Below are positions 1 through 8,447 of a stretch of 64,000 nucleotides of DNA, piece by piece. This DNA comes from Streptomyces specialis. GTDB lineage: Bacteria > Actinomycetota > Actinomycetes > Streptomycetales > Streptomycetaceae. Both the position numbers and the translations under genes were made by a program. The stretch covers positions 124,001-188,000 of the forward strand of contig NZ_LN929896.1 in NCBI RefSeq assembly GCF_001493375.1, in the 5' to 3' direction. Within the stretch, counting starts at the first letter, position 1. Each line of letters opens with the position of its first letter. Under the pieces are notes generated by a model. The model saw only the letters and a list, made by a program, of their open reading frames with translations, did not search any database and had not been told where the DNA came from.

Positions 1-228
1 ACCCCGGCGGTGCGGTACACCGAGGTGCTGACCGCGCGGGCGCACGAGCTGCTGTCCGACCCGCAGGCGCCGGTGTTCGAGCTGGTGGACCGGGAGGTCG
101 TGCGCCAAGCCCTCGCCGAGGGACGGCCGCTGCCCAGCCCGCGCACCGCGCCCAACCCCGTCGGCGGCCTGGACCATCTGGTCCAGGTGGACGAATGGCT
201 CCGGGCCTACCGGGTGAGCGTGCGGTGA
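1..228 (+). CDS. Asparagine synthase-like protein, C-terminal end (partial)
   Basis: The reading frame is open from the window edge and ends at the TGA at 226-228; the start lies outside. The last residues (NPVGGLDHLVQVDEWLR) look like the C-terminus of the asparagine synthetase B family, whose synthetase domain adenylates a carboxylate for amide formation. Only about 75 residues are visible, so the PP-loop and glutaminase parts cannot be checked. The stop overlaps the GTG of the next gene (GTGA), so the two are probably translationally coupled. The following flavin reductase and HpaB-type hydroxylase suggest a role in building a secondary metabolite rather than in primary asparagine supply; that is inference. 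Confidence 0.5.
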   Translation, partial: TPAVRYTEVLTARAHELLSDPQAPVFELVDREVVRQALAEGRPLPSPRTAPNPVGGLDHLVQVDEWLRAYRVSVR

Positions 229-740
229 GCGGCGCCTTCCCCCGGGCGGCCGACGCCTACCGCCACGCCTCCCGGTCCTGGACCACCGGCGTCGCCCTGC
301 TGACGGCCCGGCACGGCGAGGAGGTCTTCGCCAAGACGGTGTCCTCCCTGTGCCCGCTGTCCCTCGACCCGCCGCTGGTCAGCGTCGCCGTGGACCGCCG
401 CAGCCCGATCGTCGGCGCCGTACGGGCCGGTCGCGGGTTCGCGCTCAGCGTCCTGGCCGCCGACCAGGAGCCGCTGGCGCGGCGCTTCGCCGCCCCCGGC
501 GCCGGGCGCGCCCTGGGCTGGTTCACCCCCGCGCCGATGCGGCCGGGCATCACGGGCGCGCCCGTGCTGGAACGCTGCCTCGCCTGGTTCGAGTGCCGGC
601 TGGACGGCGTGCTCCCGGGCGGCGACCACGCGGTGCTCGTCGGCCGCGTCGCCACCGCCGACGCCACGCCGGGCGACCCGCTGGTCTACCACGACGGCCG
701 GTACCGGTCCCTCGGCCCCCACCCCGCCGTCCTCGCCTGC
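225..740 (+). CDS. Flavin reductase family protein (3' end lost at an adapter joint)
   Basis: The GTG at 225 overlaps the preceding stop, and the product begins with the SWTTGVALLTA segment typical of the FMN-binding split-barrel flavin reductases (HpaC/ActVB-like). These enzymes use NAD(P)H to make free reduced flavin for a partner monooxygenase. Further family features are the SLDPPLVSVAV segment near residue 50 and the GGDHAVLVGRV segment near residue 130. About 170 residues are native, which is the usual length. After HPAVLAC the frame runs into adapter-like sequence, so the real stop is not present. The HpaB-type gene just downstream is the natural oxygenase partner. Confidence 0.8.
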
Positions 741-838
741 GCTCTTACACTGTACGTTTTTGGTATAGGCGACGGCGCCCCCCGAGCGCTAAGAGGCAGC
801 GACACAGTAGTATAAGCAGCAGCGATAAGAGACAGCCC
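738..838. other. Adapter-like junction sequence
   Basis: This stretch is not actinobacterial coding sequence. It holds a degraded copy of the Nextera mosaic end: CTCTTACAC near 742 on one side and GATAAGAGACAG ending at 836 on the other, with a GGCAGCG-like block between. It separates the flavin reductase end from the HpaB start. I read it as sequencing-library sequence incorporated at an assembly gap. Confidence 0.75.
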
Positions 839-865
839 TCACCCGACCTCCGCAGGAGCCCGCGC

Positions 866-2295
866 ATGACTCTGCTCACCGGCGACCGCTACCGGGCCGA
901 GCTGGCCGACGGCCGCGAGCTGTACCTGGACGGCGAACGCGTCACCAGCCCCGCCGACCACCCCGCGTTCAAACCGGCCGTCGACGAACTCGCCCGCCTG
1001 CTCGACCTCCAGGACGACCCCGAACACCGGGACCTGCTCACCTGGCAGGACCCCGACACCGGCCGCCGCCTGGCCCGCGCCTACCAACCGCCGCGCAGCC
1101 TGGACGACTTGCGGCTCCAGCGGCGCAGCGCCGAGTTCTGGCACGCCGAATCCCTGGGCCAGCACGGCCGTTCGCCCGCCTTCATGGCGTCGATCGCCGT
1201 CGGCGTCTACGACTTCCGGCACCGCCTGGAGGCCAACCGGCCCGGTTTCGGCGCCAACGCCGAAGCCTGGTACCGGTACTGCGCGGAGAACGACCTCGTG
1301 CTGTCGCACGCCCTGGGCGATCCGCAGATCGACCGTTCCACCGACCCGGTGGACGACCCGGACCTCGCGCTGCGGGTCCTGGAGGAGAACGAGCACGGCA
1401 TCGTGGTGCGCGGCGCCAAGCAACTCACCACGCTGGCCCCGCTGGCGCACGAGGTGCTGGTGTACCTCTCGGCCTCGTTCGCCCAGCGACGCGGCGAGCA
1501 GTTCGTCGTCTGGTTCGCGCTGCCGCTCAACACGCCGGGCCTGATCACCCTGTGCCGCGAGCCGCTCGGCAGCGCCCCCTGGGGCCACTCCCACCCGCTG
1601 GGCGCCCGCTACGACGAGCAGGACGCGATGCTGTTCTTCGACGACGTCCTGGTGCCGTGGAACCGGGTGTTCCTGCTGCGCGACGGTGATCTGGCGCGCG
1701 TCGGGCTCGGCCGGATCAACGCGTGGAGCGCGTACATCGGGCACGTCCGGTTCCGCGAGCGGCTGCGGACGCTGCTGGCCACGGCGACCCTGGTCGCCGA
1801 GTCCATCGGTGTCGACCAGTTCCGCAACGTCCAGGAGGACTTGGGGCGGCTGGCCGGCTACGCCGAACTCACCGAGTACTTCCTCGACGCCGCCGAGGCC
1901 CGCGCCACCACGACCGACAGCGGGCTGTTCGCGCCGGGCGACACGGCCGCCAGCCGCGTGTGGTCGGCCGAAGTGGCGGGCAGCGCCGTGGAGATCGTCC
2001 GCAAGATCGGGGCGTCCGGGCTGCTGATGCAGCCCACCGCGGGCGACCTCGCCCACCCCCGGCTCCGCCCGCACCTCGACCGGTACATGCGCGGCCGGGG
2101 CATCGACGCCGAGCGGAAGTCCCGCCTGTTCCGCCTGGCGTGGGAGCTGACCGGCGACGGCTTCGGCCAGCGCCAGGACCTCTACGAGTACGTCCACCGG
2201 GGCGACTTGACCCGCAACCGGATCAACCTCTTCAAGCGCTACGACCAGAGCGGCACCCGCGAGCGGCTGCGGCGGTTCGTCGAGTCGCCCGCGTC
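866..2295 (+). CDS. 4-hydroxyphenylacetate 3-monooxygenase (HpaB) family flavin-dependent hydroxylase
   Basis: This is the oxygenase component of a two-component flavin monooxygenase. It has the acyl-CoA-dehydrogenase-like fold and uses FADH2 made by a reductase such as the one encoded just upstream to hydroxylate a phenolic or related ring. ATG at 866 follows AGGAG (854-858). Family features in order: N-terminal GDRYRAELADGRELYLDG, YRYCAENDLVLSHALGDPQIDRS near residue 150 (a flavin-contact segment) and FFDDVLVPWNRVF near residue 260. About 475 residues remain, close to full length, but the frame runs into adapter-like sequence before a natural stop. Substrate cannot be told. The Asn-synthase end and reductase upstream suggest a biosynthetic cluster. 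Confidence 0.88.
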
Positions 2296-2527
2296 CCCCT
2301 CCCCTTCCCCTTTCTCCTTTACACCTCTGCCCCCGCCCACGAAAGAGGACGTGTCACATTCGCTGGTACCCCTGTCCTTTGAAATAAAACCAATAACATC
2401 CGGTCAATCTCTCCCATACTCACTGTGCTGCTTAATTATACCTACATCAGAGATCATCACCCCACCCCCCCCCCCCGCCCCTGCGTCCGCGGCTCCAGAG
2501 GGGTATAAGAGAGGGTATAAGAGACAG
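2296..2527. other. Adapter-like junction with P5 read-through
   Basis: Left side: a mutated mosaic end followed by a GCTGCCGACGA-like block (2311-2345), then a stretch resembling the reverse complement of the Illumina P5 arm (about 2352-2380), then AT-rich filler. Right side: a mutated mosaic end finishing in GTATAAGAGACAG at 2515-2527. AT content and reading-frame content are unlike the flanks. It truncates the HpaB gene at its 3' end and the methyltransferase at its 5' end, and it fuses them into one artificial open frame. Confidence 0.85.
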
Positions 2528-3346
2528 GCCCGCACCCTGGCCGGTTACGCGGACGCCAGCAGACTGCGCCAGGAGCACGACCGGGACTGGGTCCTGGACC
2601 ACATCCCCGGCGAACCCCGCACCCTGGCCGATCTGGGCAGCGGCATAGGGCAGTTGCTCCAGGCCGCGCTGGAGCGTTTCCCCTCCCTGGAGCTGGCGGT
2701 CGGCCTGGAGCGCTCCCCGCACCGCATCGCCGAGGCCGCCGCGCGCCTGGAGCCCTACGGCGACCGGGTCGCGCTGGAGCGGGCCGACCTCGACACCCCG
2801 GCGCCCGTGCCCCACCGGCCCGACGTCGTGACCATGACGTCGGTGCTGCACTGGCTGTACCCGACGGAGGAACGCGTCCTGACGTGGGTGCGCCGGCACC
2901 TCGCGCCCGGCGGACACTTCCTGCTGACGACGTACCACCCGGCGCGCGACGCCCACGGGCTGGGCGGCGAGGACGACATCGTCCGCGACGCCCTCACCGC
3001 GCTCGGCGTGCGGCGCGCGGACGTTCCCGGCCTGTTCACGGACGGCGGGGTGCTGCCCATCGCCACCCGCACCCGGACCGTCGAGGACCTGACGGCCCTG
3101 GCCGAACGGGACTTCCGCGTCGACGGGTGGTGGGAACGCGCCGCCGTGGTCACCGGGGTGGACGCCGCGCAGTACTCCCGTTTCCACGCCGCGACCTTCG
3201 GGGACTATTACAGCCGTCTCGTCGAACCCGCGCGGCGCGAGGAGTTCTTCCGCGCGGTCGGCGAGGCCGCCGTCCGGCGCCAGGAGGAACGCGGCTGGGT
3301 CAGCCGCATGCCCGTCCGTCTCTGGCGGCTCACCCCCCGCGCCTGA
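2528..3346 (+). CDS. Class I SAM-dependent methyltransferase (5' truncated)
   Basis: A Rossmann methyltransferase with motif I LADLGSGIGQLL near the start of the visible part, then an acidic strand end (VGLERSP), a motif II-like region (ERADLD) and TMTSVLHWL, which resembles trans-aconitate 2-methyltransferase-type enzymes. The C-terminus is intact (TGA 3344-3346). The first residues are missing because the frame begins directly after adapter-like sequence at 2527, so neither start nor ribosome-binding site is visible. Acceptor substrate is unknown. It may be a tailoring enzyme of the same cluster as the HpaB gene, but physical linkage across the joint is not proven. Confidence 0.7.
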   Translation, partial: ARTLAGYADASRLRQEHDRDWVLDHIPGEPRTLADLGSGIGQLLQAALERFPSLELAVGLERSPHRIAEAAARLEPYGDRVALERADLDTPAPVPHRPDVVTMTSVLHWLYPTEERVLTWVRRHLAPGGHFLLTTYHPARDAHGLGGEDDIVRDALTALGVRRADVPGLFTDGGVLPIATRTRTVEDLTALAERDFRVDGWWERAAVVTGVDAAQYSRFHAATFGDYYSRLVEPARREEFFRAVGEAAVRRQEERGWVSRMPVRLWRLTPRA

Positions 3347-3399
3347 CCCGCGCCCGTGTCGGCGGCGGGGGCCTCCGCCCGGGGCGGGGCCCGGGCCTG

Positions 3400-3495
3400 G
3401 ACCGGGGGGCGGGGGCGGGGCGGGGGGCCCCCCCCCCGGGGGGGGCGGGGGGGGGGGGCCGGGCCCCCCCCCCCCGCCCCGGGGGCCCCCCGCCA
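3400..3495. other. Homopolymer-rich GC tract, probably miscalled
   Basis: Runs of up to ten G or C follow each other with almost no other bases. The tract sits where the N-terminal helix-turn-helix of the following regulator should be encoded. The mirrored tract at 6438-6533 has a different base order although the surrounding palindrome is identical, so the sequence here is not reliable. Confidence 0.6.
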
Positions 3496-3499
3496 CGCG

Positions 3500-4126
3500 A
3501 TGCGGCTGGCCGGTTACCACGAACCGGCGGGCCCGGTCGGCGGCGACGGCGACGGCCGGGGCCGGCTGACGGCCGCCGTCCAGCCGGTGCTGGACTCGTG
3601 GCCCGCCAGCCCGGCCGCGCTGCTGGACCAGTACTTCGACCTGCTGGCCTGGAACACCGCCTGGAGCGCCCTGTGGGGAGCGCCCGAGGCGATCCCCGCC
3701 GACCGCCGCAACCTCATGTGGCTGATGGCGGCCGACGAACGGCTCCGCACCGTCGTGCACGACTGGGAGCCGCTGGCGATGAACGTCTTCCAGCACTTCC
3801 GCGCCCAGGCGGGACCCGCCCTCGCCGACCCCAGGACCAGCGAGGTCTACCGCCGGCTCGAAGCGGACGCCCCCGAGCTGCGCCACTGGTGGGGCTGCCA
3901 CTCGGTGGCCGAGCTGACCGCCCGCACGGTCACCGTCGAGCCGAGGACCGGGCAGCCGATCCAGCTCACGCTGTCCTCGTTCCACCCGGTCGACGACCCG
4001 TCCGCGCTCGTCCTGCTGTTCACGCCCGACGCGGCCGAGGACCGCGAGCGCATGGCGGCCCTGGCCGAACGCGGACCGCGCGCGGTCCCGTCCCCGTCCG
4101 CTACGCCCGACCTGCGGGCGGGGTGA
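3500..4126 (+). CDS. MmyB-type XRE regulator, ligand-binding domain only (left arm copy)
   Basis: The visible 208 residues match the PAS-like C-terminal domain of MmyB-type Streptomyces regulators: a linker MRLAGYHEP, then LDSWPASPAALLDQYFDLLAWNTAW, HDWEPLAMNVFQHFRAQ, and HWWGCHSVAEL. The family normally begins with an XRE helix-turn-helix of about 80 residues; here that part falls in the unreadable GC tract, so ATG 3500 is only the first usable codon and not a real start. The gene overlaps the MFS gene tail to tail by 26 bases. Such regulators often control a neighbouring exporter or oxidoreductase gene. It is duplicated at 5807-6433. Confidence 0.7.
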   Translation: MRLAGYHEPAGPVGGDGDGRGRLTAAVQPVLDSWPASPAALLDQYFDLLAWNTAWSALWGAPEAIPADRRNLMWLMAADERLRTVVHDWEPLAMNVFQHFRAQAGPALADPRTSEVYRRLEADAPELRHWWGCHSVAELTARTVTVEPRTGQPIQLTLSSFHPVDDPSALVLLFTPDAAEDRERMAALAERGPRAVPSPSATPDLRAG

Positions 4127-4964
4127 CCGCCGCGCGGGCACCCCGGGCGAGCAGCAGCCCGCCGAGCGCCGCCAGCAGGGCCAGACCGGACCCCACGGCG
4201 AGGAACCCGGCCGACACGTCGGTGAACGCGCCGACCGCCCAGGCGCCGAGCCCGGTGCCCGCGTACATGGTGGACGTCAGCCAGGCGCTGGACGTGGCGC
4301 GCAGCTCGGGCGCGGCCGTGCCCGCCAGCGTCTGCTGATCCGTCACAAAGCCACCGCTGGCCACGAACCACAGCGTGATCCCGGCCAGCGCCACGACCAG
4401 GCCGGGCCCCTTCGCCGCCACCGCGATGCCCGCCGCCAGCAGCAGACCCCACAGTCCCAGCAGCGGCAGGTCCGTGCGCCCGGCCGCGCGGAACCGGTCG
4501 CCGAGCCGCCCGCCGAGCAGCGACCCGGCCACGCTTCCGGCGCCGACCAGCACCCCGACCAGGCCCAGCGCCTCGACCGACAGGTCGAACCGGTCCACCA
4601 GCAGCGCGCCGAGGAAGGTGTACGCGCCCAGGTTCGCCGCGTGGAACGCCGTGTTGACCAGCAGCGCGTCGCGCAGCGACGGCACCCGCCACGCGGCCAG
4701 CACCCCGCGGACCGCGCCCACCGGCACGCCCTGCCCGGCGGCGGGCCCGACCTGCCGCAGCAGCAGCGGCACGGCGGCGGCGGTGCCCACGGTCAGCGCC
4801 CAGAACGCGGACCGCCAGCCCGCGACACCGGCCAGCAGACCGCCCAGCGGCACGCCCACGACCTGGCCGCAGGAGAACAGCGCCATGCCCAGACCCAGCG
4901 CCCGGCCGCGCACGCGGTCCGACGTGGTCTCCGAGATGTGCGCCCAGATCGCCGGCCCGGCCGC
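4101..4964 (-). CDS. MFS transporter, C-terminal part (left arm copy)
   Basis: Reading leftward from the palindrome centre, the protein starts abruptly inside a transporter with motif C of the major facilitator superfamily (GQVVGVPLGGLLAG), followed by GWRSAFWAL, then repeated hydrophobic helices and the LGGRLGDRF loop. It corresponds to roughly the last two thirds of a 12-TM drug or metabolite efflux protein; the first helices are lost where the palindrome folds back. The first half of the apparent open frame that crosses the centre is antisense and has no membrane helices, so it is not part of the protein. Confidence 0.7.
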   Translation of the reverse strand, partial: AAGPAIWAHISETTSDRVRGRALGLGMALFSCGQVVGVPLGGLLAGVAGWRSAFWALTVGTAAAVPLLLRQVGPAAGQGVPVGAVRGVLAAWRVPSLRDALLVNTAFHAANLGAYTFLGALLVDRFDLSVEALGLVGVLVGAGSVAGSLLGGRLGDRFRAAGRTDLPLLGLWGLLLAAGIAVAAKGPGLVVALAGITLWFVASGGFVTDQQTLAGTAAPELRATSSAWLTSTMYAGTGLGAWAVGAFTDVSAGFLAVGSGLALLAALGGLLLARGARAAVTPPAGRA

Positions 4965-4968
4965 CGCG

Positions 4969-5832
4969 GCGGCCGGGCCGGCGATCTGGGCGCACATCTC
5001 GGAGACCACGTCGGACCGCGTGCGCGGCCGGGCGCTGGGTCTGGGCATGGCGCTGTTCTCCTGCGGCCAGGTCGTGGGCGTGCCGCTGGGCGGTCTGCTG
5101 GCCGGTGTCGCGGGCTGGCGGTCCGCGTTCTGGGCGCTGACCGTGGGCACCGCCGCCGCCGTGCCGCTGCTGCTGCGGCAGGTCGGGCCCGCCGCCGGGC
5201 AGGGCGTGCCGGTGGGCGCGGTCCGCGGGGTGCTGGCCGCGTGGCGGGTGCCGTCGCTGCGCGACGCGCTGCTGGTCAACACGGCGTTCCACGCGGCGAA
5301 CCTGGGCGCGTACACCTTCCTCGGCGCGCTGCTGGTGGACCGGTTCGACCTGTCGGTCGAGGCGCTGGGCCTGGTCGGGGTGCTGGTCGGCGCCGGAAGC
5401 GTGGCCGGGTCGCTGCTCGGCGGGCGGCTCGGCGACCGGTTCCGCGCGGCCGGGCGCACGGACCTGCCGCTGCTGGGACTGTGGGGTCTGCTGCTGGCGG
5501 CGGGCATCGCGGTGGCGGCGAAGGGGCCCGGCCTGGTCGTGGCGCTGGCCGGGATCACGCTGTGGTTCGTGGCCAGCGGTGGCTTTGTGACGGATCAGCA
5601 GACGCTGGCGGGCACGGCCGCGCCCGAGCTGCGCGCCACGTCCAGCGCCTGGCTGACGTCCACCATGTACGCGGGCACCGGGCTCGGCGCCTGGGCGGTC
5701 GGCGCGTTCACCGACGTGTCGGCCGGGTTCCTCGCCGTGGGGTCCGGTCTGGCCCTGCTGGCGGCGCTCGGCGGGCTGCTGCTCGCCCGGGGTGCCCGCG
5801 CGGCGGTCACCCCGCCCGCAGGTCGGGCGTAG
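4969..5832 (+). CDS. MFS transporter, C-terminal part (right arm copy)
   Basis: Mirror image of the left arm copy and identical in sequence over 288 codons, ending at TGA 5830-5832. Begins with AGPAIWAHISETT, then the RGRALGLGMALFSCGQVVG motif region. N-terminal helices are missing here too. It overlaps the regulator at its 3' end by 26 bases, as in the other arm. One copy is presumably real and the other an artefact. Confidence 0.7.
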   Translation, partial: AAGPAIWAHISETTSDRVRGRALGLGMALFSCGQVVGVPLGGLLAGVAGWRSAFWALTVGTAAAVPLLLRQVGPAAGQGVPVGAVRGVLAAWRVPSLRDALLVNTAFHAANLGAYTFLGALLVDRFDLSVEALGLVGVLVGAGSVAGSLLGGRLGDRFRAAGRTDLPLLGLWGLLLAAGIAVAAKGPGLVVALAGITLWFVASGGFVTDQQTLAGTAAPELRATSSAWLTSTMYAGTGLGAWAVGAFTDVSAGFLAVGSGLALLAALGGLLLARGARAAVTPPAGRA

Positions 5833-6433
5833 CGGACGGGGACGGGACCGCGCGCGGTCCGCGTTCGGCCAGGGCCGCCATGCGCTCGCGGTCCTCGGCC
5901 GCGTCGGGCGTGAACAGCAGGACGAGCGCGGACGGGTCGTCGACCGGGTGGAACGAGGACAGCGTGAGCTGGATCGGCTGCCCGGTCCTCGGCTCGACGG
6001 TGACCGTGCGGGCGGTCAGCTCGGCCACCGAGTGGCAGCCCCACCAGTGGCGCAGCTCGGGGGCGTCCGCTTCGAGCCGGCGGTAGACCTCGCTGGTCCT
6101 GGGGTCGGCGAGGGCGGGTCCCGCCTGGGCGCGGAAGTGCTGGAAGACGTTCATCGCCAGCGGCTCCCAGTCGTGCACGACGGTGCGGAGCCGTTCGTCG
6201 GCCGCCATCAGCCACATGAGGTTGCGGCGGTCGGCGGGGATCGCCTCGGGCGCTCCCCACAGGGCGCTCCAGGCGGTGTTCCAGGCCAGCAGGTCGAAGT
6301 ACTGGTCCAGCAGCGCGGCCGGGCTGGCGGGCCACGAGTCCAGCACCGGCTGGACGGCGGCCGTCAGCCGGCCCCGGCCGTCGCCGTCGCCGCCGACCGG
6401 GCCCGCCGGTTCGTGGTAACCGGCCAGCCGCAT
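5807..6433 (-). CDS. MmyB-type regulator domain (right arm copy)
   Basis: Identical to the copy at 3500-4126 in the opposite orientation. The frame stays open upstream to 6877, but those codons run through the GC tract and unrelated sequence, and give an Arg/Gly/Pro-rich string with no helix-turn-helix, so they are not credible coding sequence. The first trustworthy residue is the MRLAGYHEP linker. Confidence 0.65.
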   Translation of the reverse strand: MRLAGYHEPAGPVGGDGDGRGRLTAAVQPVLDSWPASPAALLDQYFDLLAWNTAWSALWGAPEAIPADRRNLMWLMAADERLRTVVHDWEPLAMNVFQHFRAQAGPALADPRTSEVYRRLEADAPELRHWWGCHSVAELTARTVTVEPRTGQPIQLTLSSFHPVDDPSALVLLFTPDAAEDRERMAALAERGPRAVPSPSATPDLRAG

Positions 6434-6830
6434 CGCGTGGCGGGGGGCCCCCGGGGCGGGGCGCCGGGCCCCGGCGGCCGCCCCCCGCACCCGCCGGGGG
6501 GCGGGCCCCCCGCCCCGCCCCCGCCCCCCGGTCCAGGCCCGGGCCCCGCCCCGGGCGGAGGCCCCCGCCGCCCCCCCGCCCCCCCGGGGTCGCCCGCGGG
6601 CGAGGTGGGTCAGAGACCGCGTCCCGGCACGGCACACGGCCCTCCGGGGCCGGGCGGCACGGGGATGCGGCTCCGGCGGGGGAACGGGGCCGTCCGGCCC
6701 GGCCATCGTGAGCGGCGCCGCGCGGCGGCAGCCAGACAGGCGTTCATCCTGTGACCAGGGGTCATACCCTGCCGTCCGGAGAGTGAGACGGGGGCGGCGG
6801 ACGGCCGCGGCCGGTGGCACGATAGGGCCC

Positions 6831-6960
6831 AAGGTCACGAGTGACAGCGACGAAGGCCCCGGCCCGCTGTCCGGCAACCCTCCTTCTGCGGCGGGGTGCC
6901 CCGGGTGATGACCGGGCCGCGGACAGCAGGGTCCGTGGCAAGCGCGGCATCAGGGAGTAC
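6831..6960 (+). promoter_or_regulatory. SAM-IV riboswitch
   Basis: The sequence follows the actinobacterial SAM-IV pattern closely: GGTCACGAGTGACAGCG at the 5' side, CCCCGGCCCGCTGTCCGGC and AACCCTCC in the core, GGGGTGCCCCGGGTGATGACC closing the P1 helix (GGTCA 6833-6837 with TGACC 6909-6913), then the 3' hairpin and GGCAAGCGCGGC. This RNA class binds S-adenosylmethionine and usually lowers expression of sulfur-metabolism genes. It lies 157 bases before the start of the class V PLP enzyme, which it most likely controls. Confidence 0.9.
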
Positions 6961-6963
6961 GCC

Positions 6964-6984
6964 ATGAGTCGGCGAATGTCGTAG
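6964..6984 (+). CDS. Possible six-codon leader peptide after the riboswitch
   Basis: ATG 6964 opens directly after the riboswitch and gives MSRRMS then TAG. No clear ribosome-binding site of its own is visible. Short open frames right behind SAM-IV elements can be chance or can couple translation to the switch. The remaining leader to 7116 has a GC-rich hairpin region (about 7070-7094) just ahead of the Shine-Dalgarno GGGAG at 7108. Confidence 0.25.
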   Translation: MSRRMS

Positions 6985-7116
6985 GCCACCGTTCCAGGCC
7001 CTTCACCCCGTCCCTTCACGGCCTCGGCGGTCGATCCTTCCCGCCCGGCCCGTTCCCTTCCCGTCCCGGCGCGCACGGTCCGCCGGACGGGCCGTCATGC
7101 CTCCGGGAGACTCGCC

Positions 7117-8385
7117 ATGACCACTGTCACCACCACCGCCACCGCCACCGTCCCCCTGCCCGTGCTCAGCGCCGGGGTCCGCGTGCCGCTCGCGGACGGC
7201 GGCGACGCCGAGTACGCGGCGCTCGACTACGCCGCCAGCGCGCCCGCGCTGCGCCAGGTCTGGGACGACATCGCCGCCTACGCGCCGTACTACGGCAGCG
7301 TCCACCGGGGCGCAGGACACCTCTCGCAGCTCTCCACCCGCCTGTTCGAGGAGAGCCGGGAGACCGTCGCCCGGTTCCTCGGCTGCCGCCCCGGCGACAG
7401 CGTCGTCTTCACCCGCTCCACCACCGACTCCCTCAACCTGCTGGCCGCCGTCACGCCCGCCGGCACCCGGGTGTTCGTCTTCGAGACCGAGCACCACGCG
7501 GCGCTGTTGCCCTGGCGCGGACACGACGTGACGTACCTGGCCGCGCCCCGCTCGCCCGAGGAGGCCGTGCGCACGGCCGAGGACGCGCTGCGGTCCGCGC
7601 CCGCCGGGCCGAAGCTGCTGTGCGTCACCGGCGCCTCGAACGTCACCGGCGAGCTGTGGCCGGTGCGCGAACTGGCCGCCGCCGCCCACCGGCACGGCGC
7701 CCGTATCGTCCTGGACGCCGCCCAACTCGCCCCGCACCGGGCCGTGGACATCGCGCGACTCGACGTGGACTGGGTCGCGTTCTCCGGGCACAAGCTGTAC
7801 GCGCCGTTCGGCTCCGGCGTCCTCGCGGGCCGCGCGGACTGGCTCGGCAGCGCCGAACCGTACCTCGCGGGCGGCGGCGCCAGCCGCGCCGTGTCCCGCC
7901 GGACCGACGGCGGCCTGGACGTGGAGTGGGCCCCGGACGAGTCCCGCCACGAGGCCGGCTCCCCCAACGTCATCGGCGCCTACGCCATCGCCTCCGCCTG
8001 CCGCGCCCTCACCACGGCCGGCTTCGACCAACTCGCCGCGCACGAGGACCACCTGCTGACCCGCCTGCGCACCGGCCTGGCCGAACTGCCCGCCGTACGC
8101 CCGCTGTCCCTGTTCGGCCCGGACGCCGCCCGGGTGCCCGTCGTGTCCTTCACGGTCTCCGGCTGGGACAGCGCGGAGTTCGCCCGCGCCCTGTCCGAGC
8201 GGTACGGAATCGGCGTCCGCTCCGGCCTGTTCTGCGCGCACCCCCTGGTCCGCACCCTGCTCGGCGACGACACCGCCGACTGCGACGGCGGCCCCCAGGC
8301 CATCCGCGCCAGCTTCGGCGCCGGCACCCCCACCTCCCACATCGACCGCCTCCTGGCCGCGACAGCCGAACTGACCCACCCCTGA
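7117..8385 (+). CDS. Class V aminotransferase-fold PLP enzyme (cysteine desulfurase-like)
   Basis: A 422-residue fold-type I PLP enzyme. The Schiff-base lysine lies in FSGHKLYAP near residue 227, preceded by the VLDAAQLAPH strand carrying the PLP-nitrogen Asp. The EHHAALLPW motif and a C-terminal RSGLFCAHPL segment with a cysteine near the position of the SufS/CsdA active cysteine point to cysteine desulfurase or cysteine lyase chemistry. ATG 7117 follows GGGAG at a usual distance. The upstream SAM-IV riboswitch links it to sulfur or methionine supply. It is monocistronic and ends at a strong hairpin. The exact sulfur substrate is not known. Confidence 0.85.
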   Translation: MTTVTTTATATVPLPVLSAGVRVPLADGGDAEYAALDYAASAPALRQVWDDIAAYAPYYGSVHRGAGHLSQLSTRLFEESRETVARFLGCRPGDSVVFTRSTTDSLNLLAAVTPAGTRVFVFETEHHAALLPWRGHDVTYLAAPRSPEEAVRTAEDALRSAPAGPKLLCVTGASNVTGELWPVRELAAAAHRHGARIVLDAAQLAPHRAVDIARLDVDWVAFSGHKLYAPFGSGVLAGRADWLGSAEPYLAGGGASRAVSRRTDGGLDVEWAPDESRHEAGSPNVIGAYAIASACRALTTAGFDQLAAHEDHLLTRLRTGLAELPAVRPLSLFGPDAARVPVVSFTVSGWDSAEFARALSERYGIGVRSGLFCAHPLVRTLLGDDTADCDGGPQAIRASFGAGTPTSHIDRLLAATAELTHP

Positions 8386-8390
8386 CCGCG

Positions 8391-8429
8391 GCCCCCCGGT
8401 GGCCGCCCGGCGGGGGCGGCCACGGGGGC
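8391..8429. terminator. Bidirectional hairpin terminator
   Basis: GCCCCC plus GTGGCCGCCC on the left pairs with GGGCGGCCAC plus GGGGGC on the right, with a two-base bulge and a tiny loop. It lies between the convergent PLP enzyme and EcsC-like gene and can serve both. Confidence 0.7.
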
Positions 8430-8447
8430 TCGACCGGCGTCGCGGCA

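Larger units (their letters stand above)
3360..6573. repeat. 3.2-kb inverted repeat (palindrome), centre between 4966 and 4967
   Basis: Position x matches the complement of position 9933-x across two arms of about 1.6 kb, with no spacer at the centre (CCGCCG meets CGGCGG). The proteins encoded in the arms are identical. The arms differ only inside a homopolymer-rich stretch (about 3426-3490 against 6443-6507), which looks like poor base calling. Outside 3360 and 6573 the sequences are unrelated. A spacerless perfect palindrome of this size is unstable in cells and is a common product of fold-back amplification or misassembly. Confidence 0.9.

Noticed and set aside
2447..4141. Long minus-strand open frames opposite the methyltransferase and regulator
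   Set aside because: They are Arg/Gly/Pro-rich shadows of plus-strand genes with typical third-position GC bias and no family match.
4375..5832. A 485-codon open frame crossing the palindrome centre that could be a full-length transporter
   Set aside because: Its first half is the antisense of the MFS gene, has no membrane helices and exists only because the arms are mirrored.
6752..6764. TGACC-AGG-GGTCA palindrome ahead of the SAM-IV riboswitch as an operator
   Set aside because: Short palindromes of this type are frequent in GC-rich DNA and no promoter or regulator supports it.
6434..6877. N-terminal extension of the right-arm regulator
   Set aside because: It passes through the unreliable GC tract and beyond the palindrome edge, and encodes no helix-turn-helix.
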